DNA of 64,000 nucleotides from Seriola aureovittata (Eukaryota; Chordata; Actinopteri; Carangiformes; Carangidae). The stretch spans positions 310,001 through 374,000 of the forward strand of contig NC_079380.1 of assembly GCF_021018895.1 (NCBI RefSeq), in the 5' to 3' direction. Both the position numbers and the translations under genes were made by a program. The notes below the pieces were generated by a model. That model was not told the origin of the DNA, did no database searches, and worked only from the letters and a program-made list of their open reading frames with translations. Positions 35,184-49,600 of the stretch are shown here, one piece after another. Each line of letters opens with the position of its first letter. Positions within the stretch are counted from its first letter, which is position 1.

Positions 35184-37210
35184 CATAGCTGAAAGAGCAA
35201 ACACAGAAAACACAATGTCAAGAACAACAGCAACAATAATATATTATAATATGATTGTGATTGTGTCCATTTATATATATCTCTCTCTATATATATATAT
35301 ATGTATGGACAGCTTCTCTTTCATCACATTACTCATATTTTCTTCCTGATAGAAACTACATTGAGTTAGACTTCTTCTCGCCACTAGATGGCCCTATTTT
35401 CAAATGACAGAATAGTTAAACTTAATGATTAAGCTGAGGTAGATGCTTAAGCAAATGTATTTGAAAAAAACACAAACACACACTAACACACCTGCCTTAC
35501 TAACAGGGATCTAGGTTAGTTTAGACTGATATGATAGTTGAGTTAGTTTACCTCTAGCTTTCCCTGTGCTACTTCTTGCCTGTATCTTGACTGCACTTGC
35601 ACTTCAATGCTTTAAAATTGATATGTACAAGTAGCTATGAATTAGACTTTTTCTCATATTAAGACTCAGAATGCACACATTCACACAAGTAGACGCTAAC
35701 ATATTACTCCAGCATGCATGCTTCTACTCATGAGAATCTCCAGAATAAGAACATACACTATGCCTATAGATTGAAAAAACAACATTTTAATACACTTAAA
35801 AGTCAAACGCATATCTCTGAAAAGGACATACCCCAAAAAGCCATGCAGACTATAAATGTTCAGATTTTTGTGTTACATTTAGATGAAATACAAGCTTTCT
35901 TACCAATATACAAACATCAACACACAGAGATGCATACTTTGTTCTCAGAGTATCCCTTTAGTATGGGAAAAGAGGGGAGAGGGGCTTCCATTAGATTTTG
36001 CATCACCTCCATAAGCAGCTACCTCCTCCTCTTCCTCCTATCCTCCTCAGGCTTCCCACTATACTCATACTCTACAACACTCACTGGATGTACTGCAGGA
36101 GGACTTTAAGAATTAAATTTTTTATATAGTGGACAGCAAGGAACAGGTATTAAGACAGTTGGATGTCTCTGTCAGGGTGAGATGCAGGTCACTAGAAAGT
36201 GGTTCCAAACCTGGGGCTCCTGAGTTGCAAGATAATCCTGAAGCAGGTGTGAGTAAAATCATATCAAATTAGTTACAAAAAATATCTGATTTAGTTTTTT
36301 TTTTTTTAAACTTTGCTTTTTGCTTATGAATTACTGGACAATTTTACCTCACCACACCACAAATATAGTCAATAGAGAAGTGGTAAAATGTACTGTGACT
36401 TCTCACATCGAGCCTTTGTTTACATTAACTGCAGATAGATCAGGCTAATATTTAATTTGATCATATTCTAGTGTTTTATGATCTTTTCCTGTGATAATTT
36501 GCTGTTGCTAATGTTATCTATATTTATATGGACTTTCAAGTTTCAATTTAAATGTAGAGCAAAACTTACCAAATATCCAGAAAATGTGCAAAAGAAAATG
36601 TGAATTGATACTGTCAATGAATATCAGAAGTTGTGTGCATCACTGGAAGCTCGAGTGATGTGCTTCATGTAAGTCATGATTTATTCACTAAGCCTGTTTT
36701 TCCATAACACTGGTGCGTGAAACATATTTCATAAAATAATAAGACAAAAGTAGCTATAGGAACATTAAAAAAACTTTAGGTGAACACACATAATGAACTT
36801 TGACCTTTAGCCTCACCAAGAATTCCAGTGTAGATGTTGTCATGGAAACTGAAGTAGTAGGGTCTGATCTGATCTACCGCACCATCTCTCCTCACCTCCT
36901 GCCCTGTCCTGCACTCTCACCTGGGCTCTCAGCAAAAGGCTGAGCTGCAAAGCTAAAAGAAAGGGATGATAACTCTGTGTTTCTTTATTGTGCTCTCATC
37001 TACTAGCTATGGTTTAATAGATCTGTACAAGGAAGCTTATTTTCTGTCTTTCGGTAAGTGAGATGGGAAGATTGATGACACTGTCATGTCTTTGTGAAGT
37101 ACAAAGTTGGAGTCAGGCTGTTTTTAGCCTCACTGAGCATGAAGCCACGAAGCAGGGGAAACAGCAAGCCCTGCTCTGTCCAAAATAAATATGTAAAGTG
37201 GACTTTTTAA
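35184..37210 (+). other. kcnc3: probable 3' UTR of the Kv3 gene
   Basis: AT-rich sequence directly after the stop codon; (TA)/(CT) simple repeat at 35273-35312. The first convincing poly(A) signal is AATAAA at 37184-37189 followed within 40 bases by a G/T-rich stretch, which would give a UTR of about 2 kb. Further AATAAA hexamers at 45744 and 51323 could mark longer forms. The end is not proven by sequence alone. Confidence 0.45.
37184..37189 (+). terminator. candidate poly(A) signal
   Basis: AATAAA with downstream GGGGTTTGTTGTTTTT. Chosen because it is the first good hexamer and GU-rich pair after the stop codon. Confidence 0.35.
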
Positions 37211-37214
37211 CATG

Positions 37215-40200
37215 GGGTTTGTTGTTTTTCTAACTGGTGCACGAACCAAAATCTAAATATACAGGACAATCTGAGGTTTTAGGCGGTGTTATGGGCTAAA
37301 GATATTTCTTGACAAGCAACAACCAGCCAATTGCTGGAATCAACAAACATGCTCATTGGTCTTATTACCTGACAAACTGCTCACTGTGCTGGGCAGATGG
37401 ATAAACTTGTCGAGACATAGGGCCTGGCTCCAATGCTTAAGTCACTTTAAACCACAAAGTGTCTTATTTACTTGTTTCTATTTGTGTATAGATTAAACAA
37501 AAGTATATAAACTAGACTAACCATATTCCTGAATCCAGCTCTGTACTTGACACACCAACATGAGGGTGATATTCAGCTTCTCACATCATTCCTGGAAAGA
37601 CAGCAAATAAGTATATTTCCAAAAAAAACTCTTCCTTTAAGATGGAGTAACTGACTTTTTCTTCATCTGGAAAAGTTTTAGACATTGCAGCTCAGCCTGA
37701 AAGTGAGAAGAGTGTTTTCCTCAGGTCTGAGTTCATTCTGCCACCATCACCACCACCACCGCTGCCAACAGCATTACTACTTGCACTGATACCAGTGTGA
37801 CTCAGCAGCCAGTGGCAATATTTTTAGTTTTCTCCCTTTTTGGCTTCTCTTTCTTTCCCTGTTTTTGCCCTTCCTGAAACCTCCACCCCTACCCCCAACC
37901 CCAACCTCACCCACTCCCTCGTCCATCTCCTCTTTGTTTTCGGTGGTCAGTAGGAGGCACTGTGAACGGATACTGGAGCGACAGCCCTTGGTAAAAGAGA
38001 AGCAGATGACAAACGCCACATGAGAAGAAGAGAGAGAACATGACATCAGAGACAGCATACAAACAGAAATATGCAATGTAGATAAATAAGATGGACAGGT
38101 GGTTTTATCTGTGTGTTCAGATATGTTGTATCTGTGGCACACATGTTGTGTGCACATGGATGCTCATGTTTTATGTTTCTGTGTGTGTGTGTGTGTGGCC
38201 AGAATTCCATCTACCTCTGTACTAAGATGCACAAATGTCAACTAGGAAAAACACATTGTTTGAAGAAAAAAAAGAGGAAACAATTATTCCTTTGGTATTA
38301 TTACTTTAGTTTTGGCAGTTATTATTAACAGTCTAGATGATATCTTTCTGTCAAAGATTGTACTTTTGTTTTAATTGATATCATTTCAATTTAAACCTTC
38401 TGTTTTGTTTAAAAAGGATTTTTCTGATGTTGCAGAAATTTATTTGATTTCAGAACTACAATGTCAGACTTTGTCCTTGTTGAAGACAGTAATTATGTGT
38501 CTGTTGGTTAAGTTTTAGGTCTGTCCTCACATCTCACTCTCACCTTCTTTCTCTCCCACCGATTACTATCAGAGAGCTTTCAGCAACATGAGACTATACT
38601 TGGACAAGATCCACTTAAACATTCAGAGAACATTTATGAAGTATAAAGTATTGTTTGTCTGTTGGATCTTGTCAAAGAATATGATTCATGAAAATGATGA
38701 TGGATAATGGATTCCTTATTCAGAGTTAGTTTCTGTACATTCATATTACTTTTACACTCATAAACTTATTAATTTCTTTGCCAAGAGTGAAATCAAAATT
38801 GTCAAAATCCATTTGAAAATGATTATCTAACACTAAAATACTACACCAACATCTATAAAGTTCCCAAATTAAAATGTTTTATCACATTTGTTTGACACAT
38901 ACATGAACAGAAATAAAAAAAAAAAACCAATGTCACAGTGACAAGTCTTCAGGAAGTCACAGCGCCTGGCCGCTTGTCACCTACTAATTTTACTTTTGTG
39001 TGATTAAACAAAAGAGATACAACTTGTTAATTAGTGAGCTTCAGTTTTGGAAATCTTGGGCCTAGGTTATGTTTCCCCGGCTTCCAGTCTTTATGCTAAG
39101 CTAAGACAATTTATTGCCCCCTGGCGCTAGCTCTTACTGCACAGAAATGAAATGTATTCCTAATTTTCAGTAAGAAAGCGAATAAGAGTGTTTCAAAAAT
39201 TTCAACCTATTCCATTAGTCATATGTGACCCTGTTTCCTGTTTAGCCTCATGCTCCAACTGGGCATCAATTTCCTTTTTTCCTCAGAAGTGCAAAGTACA
39301 AGTGATTTTGAAGTTTTAATCTAGTGGAAATTCAGGATTAGATTCAGTTGAAAAATTCTTTTAACCATCAATCCTATTAGACACTAGGCACACACACAGT
39401 TTTGTTTCTATATCCCTGTGGGGACAACTCACTGACATAATGCATTCCCTTAGCCCCTTATCCTAACCTCACAACTAAATGCCTAATCAAATGAACCTAA
39501 ACCAAATTCTAACCCCCAAAAAGAAGTCTGGACCCGTGAGTCCCCACAGGTTATTGTTATTGTGTATTGAGGTTGAGAGTCCCCTCTGGAATATATAAAC
39601 AAGCCCACACGTGCACACACAGATGTTCACACATGCTCCAGTCTCTGCTGAATCTGTCAATCGTTTCTCACCATTTCATCCTCTCCTTATCCTCCTCTAC
39701 CTTTCCAGTGTCCATATGTTTTGAGTGTGTCTAAGGCCACTGCTGATTGGTAGTTTTTGTCATGATGATGTACATATGTAAAGTTTGCGTTGTAAATAAT
39801 TCTGCATGGGTTTCCAACGCAAGCAGTGAGGATACTGATAAGAATAATAATTTGAGGAGGTCTGACAAAATTTTAGTCTCAAGTTTAATGAATGTGTATA
39901 TAACATTTAGATTACTAAGAGTGTGTATGAATTAAGAGTGTGTTTAGAAGCATACATATGCACTAACAACGCATGCAGGAAAAAAAATGTTCACCTCTTT
40001 GGATGCAGGAGGTGGGACGGGCTGACATTATGCATGCCAAAATGCTATGATGCTATTGGTCACAAAAGACCATGTTAGGTACTGTAATGGGGCCGGGTAG
40101 GGGTGGGAAAGTTTATTTTTGCAGGATGGGGAGGGGTTACGTTTCTGATAGGTCTTGTATAGCTGCTTTCTTATCAATCTTGAGAGACTTACGATAAGAG

Positions 40201-42080
40201 ATACATATTAACACTTGTAGCTTATGATATTTTTCTTTTCTTTTTTTTTGCTTCTCTTTTCACAGAGAACTGTTCTGAAAGCCCTGCGCTTATCAGATAT
40301 ATGCAAAAAGAAGCAGTAACTGTGAACTAATGCTAAGAAATGAAAAAAAACAAATCCAGTTTCTTCCATCCATTGTCTTGATTCCTCCTCTGCCAGAGAG
40401 AGGAGAGACCCTTTGCCCCTATCATCAATTTCATTCATCTGCTCCTTCATTGTCTGTCACGTTTCCTGTCCGTCTGTCCTGTCCTGTACTTTACAACTGC
40501 ATTTAAACCGCAATGAGTTCAAAGGATACTTCTGCAATGCGAGAATCCAACCATTCAGTGCAACCTCTTACAAACTCTTTTCAACGTTACCACCACAAAT
40601 GAATATCAGACAAGCCTGATTATAGGACATCTTGTTTTTTTATTTTATTTTTTATTTTTTCTGAGCTTTCTGAAGACTAATCCTGGAACCTTTCTCCATG
40701 ATACTGTTGGACCAAGGACAAGAGCGTCATTATCCTTGAAATCTTTTCTACCAATAACCACTCATCTATCAGTCCCACACACACTCACATTCTCACATTC
40801 TTCTGTGTTTTTGAGCTCCTCATGACTGCTTGACAGTTTTTCATTTTTCTGCAGGAAAGACGCTGGGAGTCCCTTTCAACCTGTTTTTACTCATCATGAA
40901 TTTATCTCCTATGTGGCAGTAAATGCACCATCTTTAAAAGGTGTAAGAGAATCCCTAGCCCAGCAACATTAACACTACAAACAACCGATAATGCAACCTC
41001 TGGTAAAGAACTCTCTTCATACAAAAACCATATCTGATGTTGGGAATATCTAATGTATTATTAATTAGTGAATTAATTAGTGAGTATATAGTGAGTATGG
41101 CCCCTGTTTTTCCCAACATAATTTCCATTAAAAAATGCTGTCTTATACTTAGTAGGATTAGGTGGTGTTGTTGGAGAAAGTAAAAGGTCCAATGAAGTTG
41201 TAGAATTAATTTCTTAATGTGATGTTATCCCTATAAAAAATGTGCAATCCAATGGACTATAACTAGTTATTTAGTGGTTGGTCTTTTTAACTTACACCCA
41301 CTTGTAAAGGATGATATCACCCCATCAGACTTTCATGCAGGAGACCAGAGCTCATGTCCTGTCACACACCTGCAATTAGAATTCAACAGCCAGTCTTTCC
41401 CTGACCTCACCGATACTGTAGTTGCCATGCAGTGATATTGAAAGCCAGAGTTTTTGAAATATTGACATTGAATGCAAAAAACTAAGATTGAGCCCAGGAT
41501 TTTGCTGAATGGTCTGATATCAACATTGTGTCCAGTGATGGGGATTTTTGTGGATAATAATTAATTTTGTGGATGTTAACAAAAAATTGCAAGTGATCAA
41601 ATAGCCACAAAATAAACACACAGTTGAACCGGGAGCCTTCTGAGTTATGAGGGTCTGGGGCAGAGGAAGTTATTGTTTTTACAGATTGGTGATCCAGACT
41701 TGAGCATTAAATTTGGCCGTAATGACTTATTTTCAACATGGTGGAGAATTTACACTCATCTACTGCAGGCTATGTACATTACATTGCAATGTAGAGAGGG
41801 CCAGGATTTCATAGATATGAAGCATTGACTAAATGGATTAATCACCAAAAGATCTTTGAAGAAGTTGCACTGAATTACCAGTGAGGAACCACTGCAGAGG
41901 TACCCTTCCAGGTCTGAATTACTGCTGGTTCTTACACGATGCGCTTGTTGCCAACATTTCTTTCCTTTTACATCCATTCACAACTCAGGTATCTCTTTCT
42001 AAATCCCAATTTATGTGTCCCAGTGTTCATGTCCAACCATTGTTCCTCAAATATGTCCTTTATGTATGAAACACGGAGAG
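37215..42080. other. non-coding downstream region
   Basis: No gene. 39390-39575 holds a fish-type repeat (CCCTGTGGGGACAACTCACT ... GAGTCCCCACAGG). 39080-39150 has TTTATGCTAAGCTAAGACAA and GGCGCTAGCTC, a second common repeat style. Short TG run at 38180-38197. Confidence 0.55.
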
Positions 42081-42084
42081 ACTA

Positions 42085-43233
42085 GAAAAAAAGATGAGCT
42101 TTCCTTTCTGTTGTGTGCCTGCCATGTGCTCCGTTTTTGTGCTATTGTCCCTCCTTCAAAAGTGCTATTTTGCTTTCCTTGTCCAGATCTGCTTCCTGTC
42201 TTCACTGTGTGTCATCCCCTGCGTCTTTCCACCCTTTCCTAATAACTGTATCCCTCTTTCTGTGAGACTTACCCCCACAACACACCATCCATTCCCCCAT
42301 CCTCACTCTTGCACAGCAAGCAAAACCAAAAGGAACTGCGTGAAATTCAAGCACCTTTGCACCTGACAAAAAAAAAAAAAACCCCAACACTGGATTTCAG
42401 CATGGATGAAAACAGGAATGGACATAAAATGACTGAAAAAGACTGGAGTGATAGATATGTTGTAGATGGGCAGGAGGGGGAAAATGTGCAATAAAATGAT
42501 GTGTTCTGAGTGGACTCTCAGCCATGCAGCATCAGAGGGAGGAGATGGAGGATGAAAATGTTGGGCAAGACAAAAAAGTGGTGATGATGAGGAGGAGGAA
42601 GAAAGACAGAAGCAAAATCGCTTCTCCATGTAAGAATGTGTATCTCACTGTCGTTCCTGTGCACTGTTTGCTTCTGGTGTTGTCTTTTCTCATCTGTGTG
42701 TGGTTAGTGTGGCATTTTTGTTTTATGTTTTGTGTCTTCATGTTGTGCACTGCACTCGATTTCTTTACCTTTTTCTTTCATGAAGTTTGTGTGCACCACA
42801 CCTGGGTCAAACAGCCTTCACACTATCTACAGTATCCCACACAGGTGCAGGAGGATTGTAGTTTGTCTTTTGGGCAAACTCAGACTGCACCAGAATCAAA
42901 TTAATTAGAGTTGACCTGACCTGATAAAGCAAACCCTGCTTTGGCTAACAGTTAAAGTGGGATGAAACAAAAAGCTAAGAACCATTATTTGGCCAAGGTC
43001 TGGTCTGTACATGTGCAGGACATACCAACTGAGCTACTCCACTCTTAGCTCTTGGTCTGGATTTCAGCCCAGTCCTGGTTGGCTGCAGTCCTCTGGTTTG
43101 AACGTTGACCTCTAACAATATTTTTGATTTCACTCTCTTTGACCTCGATGTCTCTTGGTCTCATTGTTATTCATAAACCAACTACCATTTTTTTTATATC
43201 AGAGGACTGAGCAGCTCCCCGGGGACTTCTGCA

Positions 43234-43270
<37 letters not shown>

Positions 43271-46200
43271 TGTGTGTGTGTGTGTGACACAGAGATAAGT
43301 GTTAGTGTATGACATGTATTTGCATGTTGGCTGGGCTGGGCGAGCTTTGTAATGATGTCTTTTTTTTTCCTTTTTTTTGCTTTAATGGTGTGTGTAATGG
43401 TCTACCATTTCCTTGCCTTGGTGTACAGTATTTTCTTGCTGCAGTTTCCATAAGTACAAACAACTATGTCATTCTATGGCATTCTTCACCACTTGAAACT
43501 ACGATCAGTACAAACACACAGTGTGCCATTGTAGAAATCTTTCAATTTTTACATTCTTGCTCCAACCTGAGGGGATTGTGCTAGGAAAGTTTTGCAGTTG
43601 CGTTAAAGAACGAAGGCTATAATGGCTAACACTATAATTCACATTTATAGCATCAAAGGAATCCCACAGCCTCCTTGCCAACAGCATCTTTGGGATTAAA
43701 TGTGTTGATGTCATAGTAATAGACAAACCAGCTGTCAACACTCATTGTTTGCAGTTACAGCAAGTAGTGTTAGACAGAAATAGTTTTATTAGAGAACACA
43801 ACAAGTGTCTTTTTGTGGAGCTTAAAGCAGTGAGGGCGGGATAAAACCTGAGAGTGACTCAGATCCATTATAAATTTCTGATCAAGTGAGAGACAAAAAT
43901 GTGATTTTGAAAACTGTTAGGAATAAAAGAAGTAATTCAACTTCACAAAAAGTTATTGCCTTCTAATACATACAAGGCTAAGACGTCAGATGCATGTAAG
44001 AAACAAATGATGTTACTCCATCTTGATGCTTTTGGGAAAGAGGCCCAAATCTAATGTGGTTACCTATCACACCTCAGACAAATATTATTCTCAACAAAGG
44101 AAATGGAGATGAAAGCAAAAAATGTATTTTCCTCTGATGGTGGGTAAATTAATTGTTTTGTTTGTTATATCTAAACAATATGTCATTCTCATGTCATACA
44201 GACAAAACTGGTTCCTCCTCAGCCGTTAGTGAATCTGATAGAACCATTTCATTGGCCACTACCCATATTCAGGATCGGGTTGCACCAGCTCTTCATAAAT
44301 CCAACACTAAGTTTGAGTGTTGTCCTTGTAACTAGCCAGTTTCACATAATGAAGTGAAGTAAGTTTCAGATCAGATACAGTATTAACTTTTTTACTCTTC
44401 ATTCTATTGGGTCAGCTAACTTTAGTTCAGTAGGTTCTATAATTGTTTAGTAGCATCTCTAAATAAGAATTAGTTCGTAAAATGCAACAGGTTTAATTTC
44501 ATCATACATAAAGTTTAATCTGACCAACATATAGAACTCTACTAAAACGTAACTGTAAAACTATCTGCACAGATGCCATTCTTATAGAAACAAAGAAAAT
44601 ATTAATTTACCCACCTGCATCATTCCACTGACTGACATCATGTGCAAAATGGACTTTGACAATCAAGTCACCATCACAGTCATGACTTGTTCAATTCAAA
44701 TCCTCACTAAATTCTCTTTTCTTTTTTCTTTCAGTGCTGAGTTTCTAACCCCTCCTCCCTCTCCCTACAAGAAAAGGAAAACAGTAAACTTTATATCCCT
44801 GCTCCTCCATCTCCTTCAATGGAAGTCACTGTAGAAAATAGGAGGGAGACAGAGAGAAAGAGAAAAAAACAAGATGAGATGTAGAGATCATCACCATCAA
44901 TGACACCTGTGACCTGAACATTAATCATCAGCTGTATGCCACATTCATATGCAACCTGAAAATCACACATGTAAGCTACTTAACATGGAAGTGACAGAAT
45001 ATGTCAAACTTTTTGAACTGATGTTCATAGCAAACCACAGCATGGATGCTCCCAGCTCAGCAGCAAGAGGGCCATAACCTATGAGAGACATGGAAACCAT
45101 GCGACAAGGATACCTTCTGCTTCCACTGTTTGTAATCGAGTTGTGGTATTCCTTTACTGAGCACTCATTTTATTTCAAGAAGTTGCATGCACAACTGTTG
45201 ATTTCCAGTGAATGTTCCACTATTTTGGCACTCAAAGCACTATGCAAGGTGAGGGGTGATGTTGAACAGCTGCGGCAGAGTCTGATCGAGTGTTGCCATC
45301 GGGCTGCAGAGGCCGGGCTGCCCTCTGCTGAACTACAGGACCTCTACCAGCGGATGGAAATCTATTCATACATATCAGAAACATCAGCCATATCCTGTCT
45401 ATTTGATATCATCGGACTCTTGTGAGACAATTGACATCTTAGGACTTCCAATGTAACTGATCTTTTTAAACACAGACGTCAAAGAATCAGTTTTAAACAA
45501 CCCTGAGAAGGAATTGAAGCTAAAAACACATGGATGGACGTTCCAGTCAAAGACTCCAAACTGCGCTAGGGTAACATCTGCCAAAAAAGGAGGTGTCATT
45601 GGAAAGAAAGATGTGATTGACCCTCCCTCTCTCTCACTCTCTCTTTCCCTCCTGAATCTTTACGGTATCTTGACCCCTACCCCCACCCCCTCCCCGCATC
45701 TCAGCATTGCTGCTGCTCCTCTTCACCAAATCTGCATGGCATGAATAAACTCAATTAAACCCGAAGAAAGACAGTCAAAAACACAATGGATGGATTACAA
45801 AAGGGAGAGAGAAGGGAGGGAGTCCATTAGAGGGGGAGAAAGACTGTAGATTTCTTTTTTCCACCTAGAAATGTCAATGCAAAGTCATTATATCATCGTC
45901 CGAGCTTCTTTTTGACTCCCAACTGGCTGCTAATAAGAGTAAAGCAACATCCCCTGCAGTGAACTCTTTCAGAAGGCATGATGAACGAGGAGGAGCTCTC
46001 TCCTGCTCTGAGAGAAACAGAGAGGGGGAAGGAGATTCTGAAGATCATACACTCTATACCTCTGGGGATGGGGCGAGAAGAGCTTTCTAAACGTAGCAGG
46101 TTGAGCAGCAGAGGGAGAACATCTTTGGGAAACTACACTAGGGACAAAAAAATGGCAATGAATGCAAATTAGAAGTGCATTTTAATGACATTGTTTACCA

Positions 46201-46650
46201 GCATGAATATTCTGCATGACTTCTTTAAGCCATTCTGATCTCCCCCATGAGTAACAGGGCTAGAAATTGAGAATTTAAACGTGAAATTTTAACAAAATTA
46301 TCACATTTTACAAAAAAAAAAAAAGATTGTCTCAATTTTGTTTTCAATGATAAAACATATATAATTAAGAAGAAAAGTGTTGCAACATTTACCCTGATTT
46401 GTTTTCTTTGAGAAATCTTAGGGGACTCCAGCTCTCTAAAATACAAGACTCCACCCAACTTCTGCAAGTATTTCTTATGCTACTTACTACAAGTTTGTCT
46501 AATGCTACTACGACTTCTATGTCTCACCTGGCTGCTACTCTGCTTCTTCTTCCTCCTCTTCTCGTTCTTCTTCTTGTAGCCTTTTACCAGAACCGTTATA
46601 TGTATTCTCTCTAATGGCAGCTGTGTATGTCTGTGTCACTATCTGGACCC
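42085..46650. other. non-coding region with patches of higher GC
   Basis: No gene recognised. TG array at 43237-43285. Locally GC-richer stretches at 45245-45360 and 45975-46140 contain open frames of 40-110 codons (for example ending RAAEAGLPSAELQDLYQRME near 45360) but no domain I know. They could be long-UTR or conserved non-coding sequence, or an unrecognised exon. Pyrimidine tracts occur at 45620-45690. Confidence 0.4.
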
Positions 46651-46659
46651 AGGACTATC

Positions 46660-49600
46660 AAACTGATGTTGAACTGAACTGTGTACTCCGAGATGTCATT
46701 CATTCTGTGTATTTTAACTGAGCTAGATATCCAAGGCATCACCACACTTTAGAGATTAGACAGGTCATCTGAAATCTGGGGTCAAGAATAGGACAGAAAA
46801 AAGGTTCAGATTACATTTTTTTCTTACCCAAACAGTGATTCTGGCAGGTCTCTTTACTTCATCAGGTAAATAGATAAAGGATGGCTTCCTCTTCATCCAG
46901 CAGCTTAGATTTATACTCAGCAGTTTAGTACGTACACCAAGCTAAAGCTAATACAGTCTAGTACAACAACCCTCCCTTCACAAAGGTTATAATGTTCAGT
47001 CTTTGAAGACACTGTGTTACAGATGTTTTGATTTGATTTAGATTTTTTTGATTATGATCATTTAGCAGGATGTAGTTTGCATTATACAGAGAAGTGTTTG
47101 TGTTATTTAGCCTCCTCTCATAGATAAATAAATAAACGGCATGGACAAAATATCAGAAATAACTGTCAGTATAAAGGTATAACAGTCTGACAAACTGCAG
47201 CCTCCAAAATAAGCATTAAGTGAAAACTAAAGGCCTGGCCTGGTAATCAACAAAGACAAACTATTTTCTAAATTCCATAAAACTTGTTTTTTATATAACA
47301 AACCCAGAACATGTATACTTATATTGGTATGCTAACTGATAACACTTTTAGTAGCCTTGTTGTTAAAATGGTATGGCTGGCTAAAACATCAACAAAGCCT
47401 GTAAAAAAAAAAGGCAGTGAAAACTTAAACTTAAGCAAAAGCCTAAACCTGTAGCATAGAAAGTTTCCAGTTTATTATTGTTAAAAGTGACCCAATCTAA
47501 AAGACTATGGCAATTGGTTTGTAGGTAATTTTCAATAACTCCAAACTAGGGTGGGTTAACACTGAAGTAGGCTGAGCCTGTCATCTGTTAATAGAGCCTG
47601 AAACAACATAGGAGCAGAATGTCATTTCCCTCAGTGAGACAACAGAAGAGGCAGCGATGCACTGTGCACAGTGTAAGTCAGACCAGCATTCATGGATGAA
47701 CAGGAACTTATGGACATTGTGCTGAGCTTCTTCTCACTATTTTGTGGACAAACACTGAACTAGGCAGAGACACTTACTTTGTTTGAAAGTTAGCAGATAG
47801 GACAGATGTGTTCTTACCAAAACAGCTAGTTAGTACTAATTTCTTTTTTATGTATCTCATTTGCGCATTAATGCTCAGTATTGATGCCATTTTTATTTGA
47901 ATTTTTATGTACTCATATGTATTTGGTTTGTCAGACCATGTGGGCCCATCACCTGGGCTAAATTATTTGAAACTGTGTAGCATGGATGGATGACTGAACA
48001 GGAATATGGGGCACAGACACAGGTGCCCAAAGGTTCAGGGGCCCAAGTTTGAAGTGACTGTTAATATTTCTTTTTGCAAAATAGAAATGACAACAAAGAG
48101 ACAACTATAGAAAAAAATAATTTTTGCTTATGTTTCATTCTGGCTGTCTTACTCTGTTGTAGGAGGGATTTTTTTTTTTTTTTTACATGTCTGTGCCCAG
48201 GTGCATTGTCTAATAATCTATCCATGTTTGTAGGGTTTTTATTTTGTACCTGACATGGCTATGATAAACATCACCTTGCTTATAATTTCTAAAATGCTTA
48301 CACATGAAGACAAATCTGTACCAAACTCACCAACCAGTGAAGTTCATCAGCTGTACTTTTCTGCACTGCACTGGCTATCGAGCAAAAAAAAAGAAGGAAA
48401 AAAAAAAAAAGAAGCTATTTCTGGTATATAGCTATGTTGCTCCCAGAGTGACAGACATGAATGTTCAAAATTTCTTCTCAAGTCTTCCCTTGGATCTTGA
48501 ACTGGAACCTTCAAAATTTGGTCAAATGATCCACAATGTTTTCAACAATTGTTACATTGCTCGGCTACAAGGGGCAAAAGTTGCTATAAGATGGAACTGA
48601 AGACTTTCATTCTTTGTTTGATATAAAAGCTTGAAGCTGTAACATATCTGTAAGCATGTTTAAAATTTTTTCTTAAAACTGTGAATTGGAAGTTTGTGCA
48701 CAACATGCTAGATCTAAGATTTCTGTAGACTTTACCTGTATTTGCATTGTTATTGAGCACAGAAAATGTGCATTGGACGAATTGCATATTTGGACAGTCC
48801 ACACCCTCACAGACTTGCCCTAGAGCATACCCGTTAAGTTTTGGACATTTACAGCCATGCTAACTGAATCCAATATTGTTGAGGCCCTTGGCTGGAGAAT
48901 AAAATCAAATACCCCCACTTCACACATGTGAAGTTTGGTTTGCACTACATTCTGGGTACCAAAAAGGTTACTATTTGGTATCCCTACTCCTTTTAAATTA
49001 CTGTATGTTGAGTTACTTGAGTTTTTCTCTTGATTTTCATTGTGAATTTTTCATGATATTATGTATAATTCTGGGGGAATTGAAACAAATCGCAAACAGC
49101 CAAAAATCAAGTGGAAAACAGGTCCTATCTCAGGAATCTACTGTATCACAAATCTGAGAGTTGAAACGTCAAAATATTATGATGCTGTGTGTCTATTTTC
49201 AAGAAAGTTTTAGGTTTCAAATTATAGTTTTATTCTCATCATCTCTACAATGCTACTTTCATGTTACCTGCCTTTGTAAAAGCATACAGTACAGGTTACT
49301 GTAATGTTTCAACCAAAAGGTGAACATAACTGCATCAGTGTCATTCGTTTTGTTAATTTTCATCATTTTTTATTTGTAAAAACAGTACTTTGCTAAAACT
49401 TACCCATAAAGTTGTTCTGTGTATTGAGGGGTTTTAAAAAAGAAATATACTGGAAGGTAATGTAGCATTAAAGGAAGTCAGGAGACCTGTGTAAGACAAA
49501 AGCAGAGGCTCATATAGATATCCTCCCTTGTAGCACAGGCCAAGCTCCAAGAATGCTTGATCCCATAATGCAACTTGATGTTATCTGTAATTTCGGAACA

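Noticed and set aside
40848..40925. Another phase-compatible terminal exon after TTCTGCAG
   Set aside because: It lies after the stop-bearing last exon and its 22-residue hydrophobic frame resembles no Kv3 tail; chance is the simpler explanation.
45081..45425. 114-codon open frame as a gene
   Set aside because: No recognised domain, AT-rich first half and no supporting splice or promoter context; kept only as a finding.
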